The notes under the pieces were generated by a model. It saw only the letters and a program-made list of their open reading frames with translations, was not told the DNA's origin and made no database searches. A program made the translations under genes and the position numbers. This document shows positions 19,560 through 29,494 of a DNA stretch of 64,000 nt, one piece after another (the stretch's first letter is position 1; every line of letters starts with the position of its first letter). Source of the DNA: Paralithodes platypus. Its lineage: Eukaryota; Arthropoda; Malacostraca; Decapoda; Lithodidae. The stretch covers positions 20,613,954 to 20,677,953 of the forward strand of contig CM064538.1 of NCBI GenBank assembly GCA_032716605.1, read 5' to 3'.

Positions 19560-19760
19560 AGTTCAATTATCACTTATCACCAACCCACCAATTAACTTAC
19601 TATTAAACCCTAATTGATGAATTCAATGAAACTAATGAATACATGTGGTACTCCAATGATTCGAACCTAGGATACACACACCGAAATTTCGCACATCAAG
19701 CATTACGCTATCAATACATTTAAATGTTTATGCACAAGCCTACGATATAATATGCATTCT
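19560..19760 (-). mobile_element. tRNA-derived SINE, type 2a
   Basis: On the minus strand, TGATAGCGTAATGCTTGATG (A-box region) and GGTTCGAATCATTGGAG (B box) are followed by ACATGTATTCATTAG and an AATTCATCAATTAGG-type tail. Related fragments are at 28240 and 28430. Confidence 0.65.
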
Positions 19761-19769
19761 CGAATATTG

Positions 19770-19968
19770 CATATTAATAAAGTAACACCCCGTTCTTAAC
19801 ATTATTCATCAATTACAAACCCCAATGTACTTGAATAAACTAATGAAAGCATATGGTCCTCCCGGGATATGAACTCGGGACACCACACCCAGAGCATAAG
19901 CATCTAAACCATTACACCCACCAACACAGTTAATCCAAGTATTTACATACCCCCAACTGCTCTATGGT
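19770..19968 (-). mobile_element. tRNA-derived SINE, type 2b
   Basis: On the minus strand, GTGTAATGGTTTAGATGC (A box) and GAGTTCATATCCCGGGAGG (B box) precede ACCATATGCTTTCATTAG, AGTACATTGGGGTTTGTAAT and AAGAACGGGGTGTTAC. A plus-strand copy is at 62570-62694 and a partial copy at 28670-28757. Confidence 0.75.
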
Positions 19969-20031
19969 AGCCTAATGTTTAGACCAAGAGAGATCCTAAA
20001 GTAGAAAATGGACCGACACACGGACGTCTCT

Positions 20032-20368
20032 TTAAGGGGGATCACCGGCTTTTTTATTTTTTCTCTCCTTTTCTCTCTTTCCCTAGCTTGTATCCATTCG
20101 GCCCCATTCAGTCAACTGTTTTAAGACGTTTATCCCCATCCAGGTGTCGATTTCTTCCTGGCGAGCGATAGCGAGCCAGCATTGTATGGAGAAATCCGGC
20201 TTCGCCGGAGAAATGTTTCTATCGAGAAATGTACAAATTCATCTTGCAGGGGGGGGGGGGGGGTCTAGGGGGTGTTTTTCTAAGCTTGATGGAGGTCTAC
20301 GGAGGATACTAATAAAATATATGAATATATGAATTAATAGACCAAACAAACAGCCACTGTCGCCTTAA
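20032..20368 (+). mobile_element. Chimeric A/B MITE (A left half, B right half)
   Basis: TTAA flanks lie at 20032-20035 and 20365-20368. The left half is family A (TGTATCCATTCGGCCCC, ATCCAGGTGTCGATT, core, GAGAAATCCGGCTTCGCCGG). The right half is family B (GGGGGTCTAGGGGGTG, AAGCTTGATGGAGGTCTA, AATAGACCAAACAAACAGCC). It shows that A and B are one modular group. Its right TTAA is also the left TTAA of an old family E copy. Confidence 0.85.
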
Positions 20369-20422
20369 CCCCTACAGTACCAGGGACGTCCCTTTTATAA
20401 TATTCTGGCAACTATAAGACGA

Positions 20423-20637
20423 TTAACCCTTTCAAGATCCAATACGCATTTCTTTTCTGTTTTCTGGTCATTATTAGACGATTTTAATCAGATTAGGAAG
20501 GGTATATGGACGTCAGAGGGCTGATTGAGATAGCCTTTACCCTTTTAATACCCCACAGATACTTCCTAAGCTGCATACAATCGTCTAATGGTAGCCAAAA
20601 TAAACTGCTAAACCGCGTCAGAGCTTCAAGGGGTTAA
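20423..20637 (+). mobile_element. Family E MITE nested in an older family E copy
   Basis: TTAA lies at both ends. The termini are CCCTTTCAAGATCC and GGATCTTGAA-type inverted (AGAGCTTCAAGGGG). The inner motifs ATTATTAGACGATTTTAATC and CAATCGTCTAATGGTAGCC form inverted arms. Confidence 0.78.
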
Positions 20638-20698
20638 ATTCAGGGGTAGGGACGATATCTAGCAAATAATGAGGCTTCAAACTAACTCAACCAACCTT

Positions 20699-21065
20699 TT
20701 TAAGGGGGGATGGTTCACATTTTGGGCGATTTTTGCATGTATTCATTATTTTTCTAGTTTCCTCCCTAAATCTCCATCAAATTAGAAAAAAAAAAACATC
20801 CATTAGATCCCCCTTCTAGATTAATTTGTAAATTTTCAGTAGAAAAATGTCCCGGCCGGTTCTTCCAACATTACAGGCTCACTATCATTCGCCAGGGAAA
20901 AAATTGACACCTAAATAGCACGAAAGGTCTAAATATTGACGACGAAATGGGGCGAAAGGTCTTAAAATCGACTAACTAATGGGGCAAACATCTTAACATC
21001 TGAATACTAATGGGGCTAAACATGAGGGAGAAAGTGGTCCAAAAAACCGGCCCATCCCCCCTTAA
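20699..21065 (-). mobile_element. Family B MITE (copy 9), nested
   Basis: TTAA lies at 20699-20702 and 21062-21065. The modules run from the right end (TAGTTTCCTCCCTAAATC) through AGTAGAAAAATG, CCCGGCCGG, the core GGCTCACTATCATTCGCC and the sub-repeats to GGGGCTAAACATGAGGGAG. Confidence 0.83.
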
Positions 21066-21158
21066 CTACCACAAATCCTTCCTAAGCTGTACAATGTCGT
21101 CTAAATATAGCTAGAATACAATACAACACAAATCGCTCGTACTCAAAGGGTTAAGGTA

Positions 21159-21488
21159 CAGTCGGCCTAATAAGTGATGGCTCGGCACCAAGTATGTTTT
21201 GATCAATAATTGGTATCAGCAATATCTAAGCTTCATTTCTTCATATCGAGTGAAATATACAAACATGTCCCTACACTTACCCACCCTATTCAACATCTGA
21301 CAGACACCAAGTATGTTTTGATCAATAATTGTTATCAGCAATATCTAAGCTTCATTTCTTCATATCGAGTGAAATATACAAACATGTCCCTACACTTACC
21401 CACCCTATGCAACATCTGACAGACATTAATACAGCACAGAGGAAGCCAAACGTAATGACAGCTGGGACATGACTTATTAGCGCGACCG
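21159..21488 (+). mobile_element. Tc1/mariner-type MITE, family C (copy 2), internal duplication
   Basis: The TIRs CAGTCGGCCTAATAAGT and TTATTAGCGCGACCG are flanked by TA. A segment of about 118 bp (ACACCAAGTATGTTTTGATC through ACATCTGACAGAC) is present twice in tandem, extending the element from about 210 to 330 bp. Confidence 0.85.
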
Positions 21489-21531
21489 TAAAGTTGGCCA
21501 AATAAGTTCTGTTCCTCTCCGAGATCTTGTA

Positions 21532-21742
21532 CGGTCGCGCTAATAAGTCATGTCCCAGCTGTCATTACGTTTGGCTTGCTCTGTGCTGTATTAATGTCTG
21601 TCAGATGTTGAATAGGGTGGGTAAGTGTAGGAACAGGTTTGTATATTTCACTCGATATGAAGAAATGAAGCTTGGATATTGCTGATACCAATTATTGATT
21701 AAAACATACTTGGTGCCAAGACATCACTTATTAACGCGACTG
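21532..21742 (-). mobile_element. Family C MITE (copy 3), inverted to copy 2
   Basis: The TIRs CGGTCGCGCTAATAAGT and ACTTATTAACGCGACTG lie within TA at 21530-21531 and 21743-21744. The flanks AAGTTCTGTTCCTCTCCGAG (left) and CATGGAAATATA (right) match a continuous sequence at 22207-22250, an apparent empty site. Confidence 0.85.
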
Positions 21743-21797
21743 TACATGGAAATATATCACGCGTGTTTGAACTACGAGTGTAGTTTCTTACGCAGTG

Positions 21798-22178
21798 GTT
21801 ATGGGGGTCACCGGCTTTTTATATCTTTCTCTCCTTTTCTCTCTTTTCCTGGCTTGTATCTATTCGGCCCCATTCAATCAACTGTTTTAAGACGTTTATC
21901 CCCATCCAAATGTCGATTTCTTCCTGGCGAGCGATAGCGAGCCAGCATTGTATGGAGAAATCCGGCTTCGCCGGAGAAATTTTCCTATCGAAAAATGTAC
22001 AAAATTAGCTAGCTGTCAAAACAAAAATATATATATGCTGGCTCGCTACCGCTCGCCAGGAAAATATTGACACCTGGGTGGGGGTAAACGTCTTAAAACA
22101 GTAGGCTGAATGGGGCCGAATAGATACAAGCAAAAGAGAGGGAGAGAAAGAGAACAAAAATCCAGGTGGGCCCCTTAA
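21798..22178. mobile_element. Foldback MITE, family A (copy 4)
   Basis: The left flank is TTAT and the right flank TTAA (22175-22178). It has two complete inverted arms, both GCGAGC cores, hairpin CCGGCTTCGCCGG and AT hairpin. It is preceded by TTTCTTACGCAGTGGTTA, the same sequence that precedes family B at 22818. Confidence 0.85.
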
Positions 22179-22189
22179 AGGATGTTATT

Positions 22190-22817
22190 AATGTACAGTG
22201 ACCCACATAAGTTCTGTTCTTCTCCGTGATCTTATACGTGGAAAAATATAAAGTGCAATATTTCAATTCCCCCTACCAATAAATGCCTACAGTGGCCGAT
22301 AGAGGCGCTGAACGCAAGGTTTACCGCGGTGCATTGTGGAAAATGGGCGACATCGCGGAGCTATCCACCTTCAACCTTCAACAATTCTATAATATATGTA
22401 GTTAGTCGAAATTTCTGTAGCTGACACATACTTTGGTCTATGCATACTTTTGTTTTATATATTTTAAAATCACCCATATTCATAAATAACGTATATTTAC
22501 AATACAAAGTCAGCAGGTATTTTTCCGCCAATTTTGTTATGATAATTAATCAGCTTATAATTATGTTTGTAGTCATTATCAGCTGCATATGGACTTTCCC
22601 TTTATTACTATACTATATAAGCACTTGGTGTAGTCGTATACTGTAAAATAAAAACGTGTAGAATCACACAAAAATAGAGATAAACTGTGCATATCCTAGG
22701 TGTTGGGTATAGTGATGTCTACGGTCGTAGCTCTGGCGCTAGTTCAGAAGCGTCCACCAGAGGTCTCAAGGGAATTGTTGGTAGGGAGAATTACGAGGAC
22801 CGTTTCTTACGCAGTGG
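22190..22817. other. Unassigned sequence, possible degenerate TIR element
   Basis: CCCCCTACCAATAAATGC at about 22285 and ATTGTTGGTAGGGAG at about 22775 are inverted, with further partial complementarity (GTGGCCGATAGAGGCGCTGA / GGCGCTAGTTCAG). This could bracket a non-coding element of about 500 bp. 22207-22250 is the uninterrupted paralogue of the site holding family C copy 3. No gene is visible. Confidence 0.35.
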
Positions 22818-23146
22818 TTAAGGGGAGGCTGTAGTTGTTTTTTCGAGTCCTCCTTCTCCTTCATGTTTAGCCCTATAGTTAGGAGATTTCAAGACATTCG
22901 CCCCATTAGTTTGGCGATATTCAGACGTTTTGCCCTATTTATTTTCCAATATTAAGACCTTTCGTACCATTTAGGTGTCGATTTTTTCCTGGCGAGAGAT
23001 AGCGAACCTGTAATTATAGAAGTAACCGGCCTTCGGCCGGGAAATATTTCTACCGAAAAATGTACAAATTTATATCGAAGGGGGGTCTTGTGGGTGTTCT
23101 TTTAAATTTGATAGAGGTTTAGAGAGCAAACTAACCCCTTCCTTAA
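22818..23146 (+). mobile_element. Family B MITE (copy 10), short right end
   Basis: TTAA lies at 22818-22821 and 23143-23146. The core is slightly changed (GGCGAGAGATAGCGAACC), the hairpin CCGGCCTTCGGCCGG is intact, and the AT hairpin is present. The right end lacks most of the GGTCTA tail. The right end plus flank is duplicated at 28537-28665. Confidence 0.8.
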
Positions 23147-23219
23147 ACCATTGAGCCGAACCAGTAAATTATGCTGCACAATACCGTCTGAGCTGCCTTA
23201 ATATAGCAAATTATTGGTA
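23147..23219. repeat. Duplicated flank with ACCATTGAGCCGAACCAG
   Basis: ACCATTGAGCCGAACCAG through AATACCGTCTGAGCT recurs at 28609-28665, in both cases next to a family B right end, so element and flank were copied together. Confidence 0.75.
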
Positions 23220-23370
23220 CAGTCGGCCAAATAAGTGATGTCGCGGCACCGAGTATATTTCGATCAATAATTGGTATCAGTGCTATCTCAGGTTAATTCA
23301 TCGTTTCGAGTGGGATATACAAACATGTTCGATCCTATCTTTACCCACCCTATTCAACATCTGACAGACA
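23220..23370 (+). mobile_element. Family C MITE (copy 4), right part missing
   Basis: It starts CAGTCGGCCAAATAAGTG after TA and is homologous to other copies up to CATCTGACAGACATTAA. There a family B copy begins at the TTAA. The rest of family C does not resume after 23749. Confidence 0.75.
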
Positions 23371-23749
23371 TTAAAGGGAGATTAGTTTTTTTCTGGGCCT
23401 TCTTCATCCTCATGTTTAGCCTCGTTAGTTTTCGGATTCTATGGTGTTTACCCCATATGTTTGTCGATTTTAAAACCTTTCACTCCATTTCTTAGTCAAT
23501 ATTAAGACCTTCCGTGCCATTTAGGTGTTGATTTTATTCCTGGCGAGCGATAGCAAGACTGTAATTGTGAAGGAACCGGCCTTCGGCCGAGACATTTGTC
23601 TATAATTGTTTTTTTACAAAATAATCTCGAAGGGGGATCTAATGAATGTTTTTTTTTTTAAAGTTTGGTGGAGTTCTAAGGAGGAAACTCAAAAACGAAT
23701 TAACATACACCCAAAATATAGACCCCAAAAATATCCACTGTCCCCTTAA
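23371..23749 (+). mobile_element. Family B MITE (copy 11)
   Basis: TTAA lies at 23371-23374 and 23746-23749. It has the core GGCGAGCGATAGCAAGAC and hairpin CCGGCCTTCGGCCGAG, and the AT hairpin is disrupted (TATAATTGTTTTTT). It shares subfamily changes (ATTTTATTCCTGG, AATTGTGAAG) with copy 12 at 27968. Confidence 0.82.
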
Positions 23750-23821
23750 TAGTTGGGGAGCGAGGTTTTAAGACTCGATATATAGAGAATTAGACTGCTA
23801 TTGCTTGTATTTAATGGTTAG

Positions 23822-23822
<1 letters not shown>

Positions 23823-23887
<65 letters not shown>

Positions 23888-23923
23888 TATATATATATAA
23901 TATATATATATATATACATAAAG

Positions 23924-23965
<42 letters not shown>

Positions 23966-24117
23966 CTGGAAATAACATATACAGTACTTGTAAATATTAA
24001 ACACTCGCTTCCACCTACAGTACAATTGATAGATAGATAAATAGATAGATAGATAGATAGATAGATAAACAAACAGATAGATAGATAGATAGATAGGTGG
24101 ATAAACATATACATATA
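23823..24117. repeat. Microsatellites (TA)n, (GA)n, (GATA)n
   Basis: (TA)n lies at 23823-23920, (GA)n at 23932-23961 and GATA/GATAGATA runs at 24028-24098. Minus-strand ORF sequence here is YIYI/SLSL/YLSI repeats. Confidence 0.95.
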
Positions 24118-24622
24118 GAGGAGGTGTGGTGGAGTGGTCTTGCCACTGGACTGGTAATCCAAAGGTCCCAGGTTCAAATCTCGATATGTCAATGGGAAGA
24201 TATTATTGGGATGGAATATGTGCTGTACCTTGTATCAGTGCATTACCACAAAGTCCACCAAAACGCCAAAAACATACCCTCATTGTTTCCTGATTAAATT
24301 GCATTGTATGAATATTCCCATATTCAAAATATGCTACAGGGGGACAATGCCTAGTGAGTTCATTGCTCAATAGGTGGCGTTCTGAGAGTGAGGGTCCGAG
24401 TCGAGGAGGTGAGACAGTGAAGCATAAAGGCAAAGCAGCCTCAGAAGTGGGACTGCTTCGAGCCATGAGTGGGCAACCAAGAGTCTCGCGTCTGTGATGA
24501 CAGGTTGGCGAAGGCTGGTTGTAACTCGTGCTTCACTTGTCTCACTTCCTAGACTGGACTTCACCGTATTGAGCGGTGAATGAACAGGCTCTCAGCCTAT
24601 GCCCGAGAGGGAGTAGTTGAAA
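24118..24622 (+). mobile_element. Long tRNA-derived SINE (copy 2)
   Basis: It starts GAGGAGGTGTGGTGGAGTGG, has anticodon-like CTGGTAA and B box AGGTTCAAATC, then the same body of about 400 bp as copy 1 ending CCTATGCCCGAGAGGGAGTAG. The tail is short and AT-rich. Box B has a C-to-T type change, so promoter activity may be weakened. Confidence 0.85.
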
Positions 24623-24777
24623 TATAGACAAAAACATATATATATTAAACAGAAATACCCAAAACCAAATTGCTCATCACTCACCACCACTTTGACCCGC
24701 GGCAGTACTGAAAGTCACACTTACCTGAAAATACAACAATGATAGGGTTAGTACTTGTAATTATAAAGGTACATATA

Positions 24778-24852
<75 letters not shown>

Positions 24853-25039
24853 GTATTTCTTAAGGTATACGTATATTATGCGAGAGAGAGAGAGAATGAG
24901 AGTGAGAGAAGTGAGTGAGAGAGCTACATAGAGCTACATAGATACACAGACCACACAGACCTCAAGGTCCTTACTAGGCAGTCTGGCCTTACAAACTATA
25001 TATGCATATATGCATATATATATATATATACATATATAT
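24623..25039. repeat. Unassigned sequence with (GA)n and (TA)n
   Basis: (GA)n lies at 24780-24846, GAGAG-rich sequence at 24880-24922 and ATGCATATA/TA at 25001-25039. No gene is visible. Confidence 0.85.
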
Positions 25040-26840
25040 TGTGACGCACCCAGTGCTGTGCAACGCAACCTGATTGTACTCCTTGGTACTCGAATGTACC
25101 GCCCGTGATCTGGCTACCGTCAGCCGCAATGTATATTGAGTGTGACAACTTATAACTATGTTCTTTGTATCTCTGCAAAGGTCTCGTCATGTGCTAACCA
25201 GTGGTGGGTTTTGTTTTAAGCCATGTCGAGACCTTCCATTTAATATGTAGTATCAATAGAGAAGTTGATAGATAAGACAATGGGAGTTCAGAGAGAGAGA
25301 GAGTGAGTTAGGCTTCAGAGCAAGAGGGTAGCAACGCGCCGCGCTGCCGGCCGGGTGGTTGCCAGACGTATGGACTGGTTGGCAGCCTTGCCCTTATAGC
25401 TAGGCGCGATAGGGTTGGTAGTCCATTGTTGCCTGCCTGGGCTGGGCCCATGTTGTCGTACAGCACATTGCCTGGAGGCTGGCTGCGTGTTCTATGACCA
25501 GGTTGCCTAGAACCTTTGAGATTCTAACATCCCTTGCTCTCTCTCCCCACTTCTCACGGTTGCACTCTTTCTCTCTGACGACATTACTCTCATTTCATTC
25601 TTCTCTCTATTTAAATGCATAACCTTCCCTTGAGGTCCTAAAGGAGTTTCAGCACTCACCTCTCGTATTACTCTTAGGACAAGCATATATTTACATGTAT
25701 TAGATTTAAGGGGTTAATGTGAACAGCGATCTTCTTGATGAGGATAGTTGGTGAACGTTCTACATGTTCACGAGTTATATGCCCTGCTCATCATCCCATT
25801 TGTGACTAGACTGGTGCCATGTGTAAGAGCCCGACCATGCCCAGGAGTTGTCTGTAGAGGGACGAGGACTTAGCCTTGATTTGCATACCGAGCCAGGAGC
25901 GAGTGTAGCACCCGAGACTACAGCTCGCTCGTAGTGCCGGTATAGTAGAGTAACGTAATTTGTCTGTCCTTGTGTTCTCTACAGTCTTCTCCTGGGTTCT
26001 CGCTTTCGGTGCTGGGACTCGTTGTTCCTGTGACTTGGCCTGCTAGCTAGAACACATGGGGATGATGAGTGGGATATATCTTTATTTTACTATGCATTGC
26101 AGCTCTCTTTAAGTATATATCTATAACACTTTACAATACACATTACTCACACACAAGACAACACTATTAATACTTTCATGTATCAATTAACTGCACTGTC
26201 GTTTTGCTGCTGTGTCCGGAGTTCTGTTGCGTAGGGCGCATACGGACTCGGAGGGGAGACAGAGTGAGAGAAGCGAAGTAGCCTATGCGGTAGTAGGCTA
26301 CCGGCGCAGTACTGTTGCCTGCAACCTTTTAGTTATTCCAAGTATAGATTCATTATTATAATAAGTGACTACTATTTATGTTCCTCCCATGTGTATTATT
26401 AGGTATCTACTGGATCATGAACATCTTGTATGCTACATGCTAGTGCATGTTAGTAGGGGACAGTTAGTGTAGTGCACGCGCTTTCAAGTAGGCGTGTACA
26501 TTTGTCATTTAGCATTTCACTGTCATACCTTTAGCCTGCTTCTATTCTACATTATTAGAGGCTTAATATTAACGTAGTTTCTTGAGTATTGCATTTCTTT
26601 AGTAATAACGTAACCTATAAATGTCTGAGGGAGTTTAGCCTCATAGCCTACCCCTGTTGTACACTTTCGCCGAGTTAAGGTACCTCGTTACCGTAGACGA
26701 TAACTCTGTAGGGCGTTGGTGCTTTTGTTGTCTGGAGCATATAGTATTTGGGACTGGAATCGAGCGTGTCGTTGTCACTTAAGCCATTTCTGTCCTACGA
26801 TCAAGAATCCCGAATATGTATTGCCGATCCAGCCGTAACA
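25040..26840 (+). mobile_element. Probable solo LTR (about 1.8 kb)
   Basis: The segment begins TGTGACGCACCC and ends CAGCCGTAACA, a TG...CA pair with short inverted termini (TGTGACG / CGTAACA). ATAT lies on both sides, compatible with a 4-bp target duplication, though the site is a TA microsatellite and this is weak. The interior lacks ORFs, is GC-richer, and has pyrimidine-rich stretches near 25540-25600. No primer-binding site or gag-pol is adjacent, so if this is an LTR it is solo. Orientation is an assumption. Confidence 0.45.
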
Positions 26841-26949
26841 ATATACATATATACACCGGTACACACATATACACACATACACATACATACATATATATAC
26901 AGTATATATACACATACTGTACAGTGCACACACATACACTTACATACAT
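26841..26949. repeat. TA/CA-rich microsatellite
   Basis: Mixed CACATA and TATA repeats lie between the LTR-like segment and the LINE poly(T). Confidence 0.9.
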
Positions 26950-27782
26950 TTTTTTTTTTTTTTTTTTCATATCACCCCAGCCCTCTGCAGATAGAGGTCA
27001 AGCCTTCCCTTGAAAGCGTTTATTGTGTCGCTCTCCACCACTCTCGCTGGTAGGTTATTCCACTCTGTCGCCACACTGTAGGTGAAGAAACTCTTTGTGA
27101 CATCTAGGTTTGCCTTTTTGGTTTTTAATTTCATTCCATTTCCGCGAGTTTGATTAGTATTGTTTAATGTGAATAGTGCATTTACATCGACTTTGTCGAA
27201 ACCTTTTAGTATCTTAAAGCACTCAATAAGCTGACCCCTCAACCTCCTCTTTTTTAATGAGAACAGGTTCAATCGTTTAAGTCTTTCTTCATATGGTTTA
27301 TTTCTTAATGAGGGTATCATCTTCGTCGCTCTTACGCTGTACTGACTCGAGTCTTACAATGTCCTTGATCAGATAAGGTGACCAGAACTGCACACCATAT
27401 TCAAGGTGGGGCCTCACCATACTTTTGAACAGTGGCACTATTACGTTTTCATGTTTATATGTACATTTTCGTTTAATAAAGCCCAATGCTATGTTTGCCT
27501 TATTTGCAGCTGCTATACATTGGTCGGAAGTTTTTAGGTTTTCAGATATTAGTACCCCTAGGTCTTTTACTACCGTTGCGGTTTTTATTTGTTTGCCATT
27601 CATTTCGTATTTGTATTTCATATTTCTGCTACCAACCTGCAGCACCTGACATTTATCGACATTGAAGGGCATCTGCCATTTTTTCGACCACTCTGATATT
27701 TTGTTTAAATCAGATTGCAACGCATTTCTATCATCTTCGTTCAGGACTGTATTTCCTATTTTTGTATCGTCGGCAAATTTGG
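26949..27782 (-). pseudogene. CR1-like LINE 3' fragment, one frameshift
   Basis: On the minus strand it begins KFADDTKIGNTVL at a GA microsatellite. It continues with WSKKWQMPFNVDKCQVL, VKDLGVLIS, RPHLEYGVQFWSPYL, then a 1-nt frameshift near 27315, then MIPSLRNKPYEERLKRLNLF, RGNGMK and EWNNLPARVV. The stop TGA at 26967-26969 uses the first A of the poly(A) tail (poly-T on plus), so there is virtually no 3' UTR. It belongs to the same broad clade as 13858 and 37283 but is a different family. Confidence 0.82.
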
Positions 27783-28232
<450 letters not shown>

Positions 28233-28239
28233 GATTATT

Positions 28240-28530
28240 ATATGTTTCACCCACCAAATTCACTTCTAAACTCAATTAATGAAATCAACAAATACTGTAC
28301 ATGTGGCACTCCAAGGACTCGAACCTAGGATTTTAATTACAAAAAAATAAAAATAAAAAAAATAAATAGAAGGTCCCACCACTTTCCCATTCTTAAGTAA
28401 GCCATTTTAGATTTACGGAAGAGTGACCATTACTTGCATTACTGCATGTCCACAAACATATCAGTAATGTAAGCATGTTTCCTTCCAGGATACTCACACC
28501 GAAATTCCGCGCACTTATGCATTTTTGAGT
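28240..28530 (-). mobile_element. tRNA-derived SINE type 2a fragments
   Basis: On the minus strand, GGTTCGAGTCCTTGGAG (B box) with CACATGTACAGTATTTG is at 28258-28340. A second piece at 28430-28530 has ACCGAAATTCCGCGCAC inverted. An A-rich spacer lies at 28340-28372. Both are related to 19560-19760. Confidence 0.6.
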
Positions 28531-28536
28531 TTCCAT

Positions 28537-28665
28537 GAAGGGGGTCTTGTGGGTGTTTTTTTAAGTTTGATAGAGATTTAGAGAACAAACTAAACCCCCT
28601 CCTTAAACCATTGAGCCGAACCAGTAAATTATGCTGCACAATACCGTCTGAGCTCCCATAATCAT
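28537..28665 (+). repeat. Duplicated family B right end plus flank
   Basis: GGGGTCTTGTGGGTGTTTTT through CAATACCGTCTGAGCTCCC matches 23080-23206, including non-element flank. Confidence 0.78.
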
Positions 28666-28669
28666 CCAT

Positions 28670-28757
28670 TACAAATCCCAATGTACTTGAATAAACTACT
28701 GAAAGCATATGGTCCTCCCGGGATTTGAACTCGGGATACCACACCACAGAATGCGAT
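28670..28757 (-). mobile_element. tRNA-derived SINE type 2b, partial
   Basis: On the minus strand, GTGGTATCCCGAGTTCAAATC (B box) is followed by CGGGAGGACCATATGC and the TACATTGGGATTTGTAATGG tail. The A-box end is lost. Confidence 0.7.
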
Positions 28758-28895
28758 GTCACTCACTCGATCAATTTATTCTACGTCTATCACTATACAA
28801 TGTTATTCAGTTGAGATCGTATTGGTGGGCGTGAAAGGATTTATACATATATATATATATTATACTATACATATATATATAGTGTTTTGATCCCC

Positions 28896-29112
28896 TTAAG
28901 CCAGTGTCACACGAGCTCTTTGTCCGTCAATTGTTACGGGCAATTGTAGTTTGGCAGCTTCAAAATTCAATTTGTATTATAAATCATCCACCTAGCATAC
29001 TCTACCTTCAGTCTAGTTTCCGATTCCAATGTGAAAAAGCCCCAAAACATTACGAGACAAAACTAGCTCATCGAAAATTGCCGGAAAAACCGTTCGTGTG
29101 ACACCGGCCTTA
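28896..29112. mobile_element. TTAA-flanked MITE H, TIR GCCAGTGTCACACGA
   Basis: The left end is TTAAGCCAGTGTCACACGAG at 28896. The right end is CCGTTCGTGTGACACCGGCC followed by TTAG. The 210-bp interior has no credible gene. The TIR resembles that of the larger element at 40143-41395. Confidence 0.7.
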
Positions 29113-29490
29113 GATGCGTAGATATTTGATTACTATCTGGTGGTATAGGTTCAATAATATGATATTATTGGCGGTGGTTCGGGCTAGCAATACTGTGGCA
29201 CACCTTAGATGCGTAGATATTTGATTACTATCTGGTGGTATAGGTTCAATAATATGATATTATTGGCGGTGGTTCGGGCTAGCAATACTGTGGCACACCT
29301 TAGATGCGTAGATATTTGATTACTATCTGGTGGTATAGGTTCAATAATATGATATTATTGGCGGTGGTTCGGGCTAGCAATACTGTGGCACACCTTAGAT
29401 GCGTAGATATTTGATTACTATCTGGTGGTATAGGTTCAATAATATGATATTATTTGGCGGTGGTTCTGGCTAGCAATACTGTGGCACACT
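29106..29490. repeat. 95-bp tandem repeat, 4 copies
   Basis: Four nearly identical 95-bp units begin CCTTAGATGCGTAGATATTT. Each contains CAATAATATGATATTATTG (near-perfect inverted repeat) and GGCGGTGGTTCGGGCTAG. The first unit abuts the TIR of MITE H, and the last ends at the TA where a family C MITE starts. The last unit has one inserted T and one G-to-T change. Confidence 0.95.
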
Positions 29491-29494
29491 CGTA

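Larger units (their letters stand above)
20365..21157 (+). mobile_element. Old family E MITE with two TTAA insertions inside
   Basis: Host pieces are 20365-20426 (CCCCTACAGTACCAGGGACG ... ACTATAAGACGATT), 20638-20698 (GATATCTAGCAAATAATGAG, CTAACTCAACCAAC) and 21066-21157 (CTACCACAAATCCTTCC ... GTACTCAAAGGGTTAA). Together they match the family E sequence at 57840-58023. The gaps are filled by a younger family E copy and a family B copy, each at a TTAA. Confidence 0.8.

Noticed and set aside
29106..29490. CRISPR-like array
   Set aside because: The 95-bp units are directly adjacent with no unique spacers, and the genome is eukaryotic.
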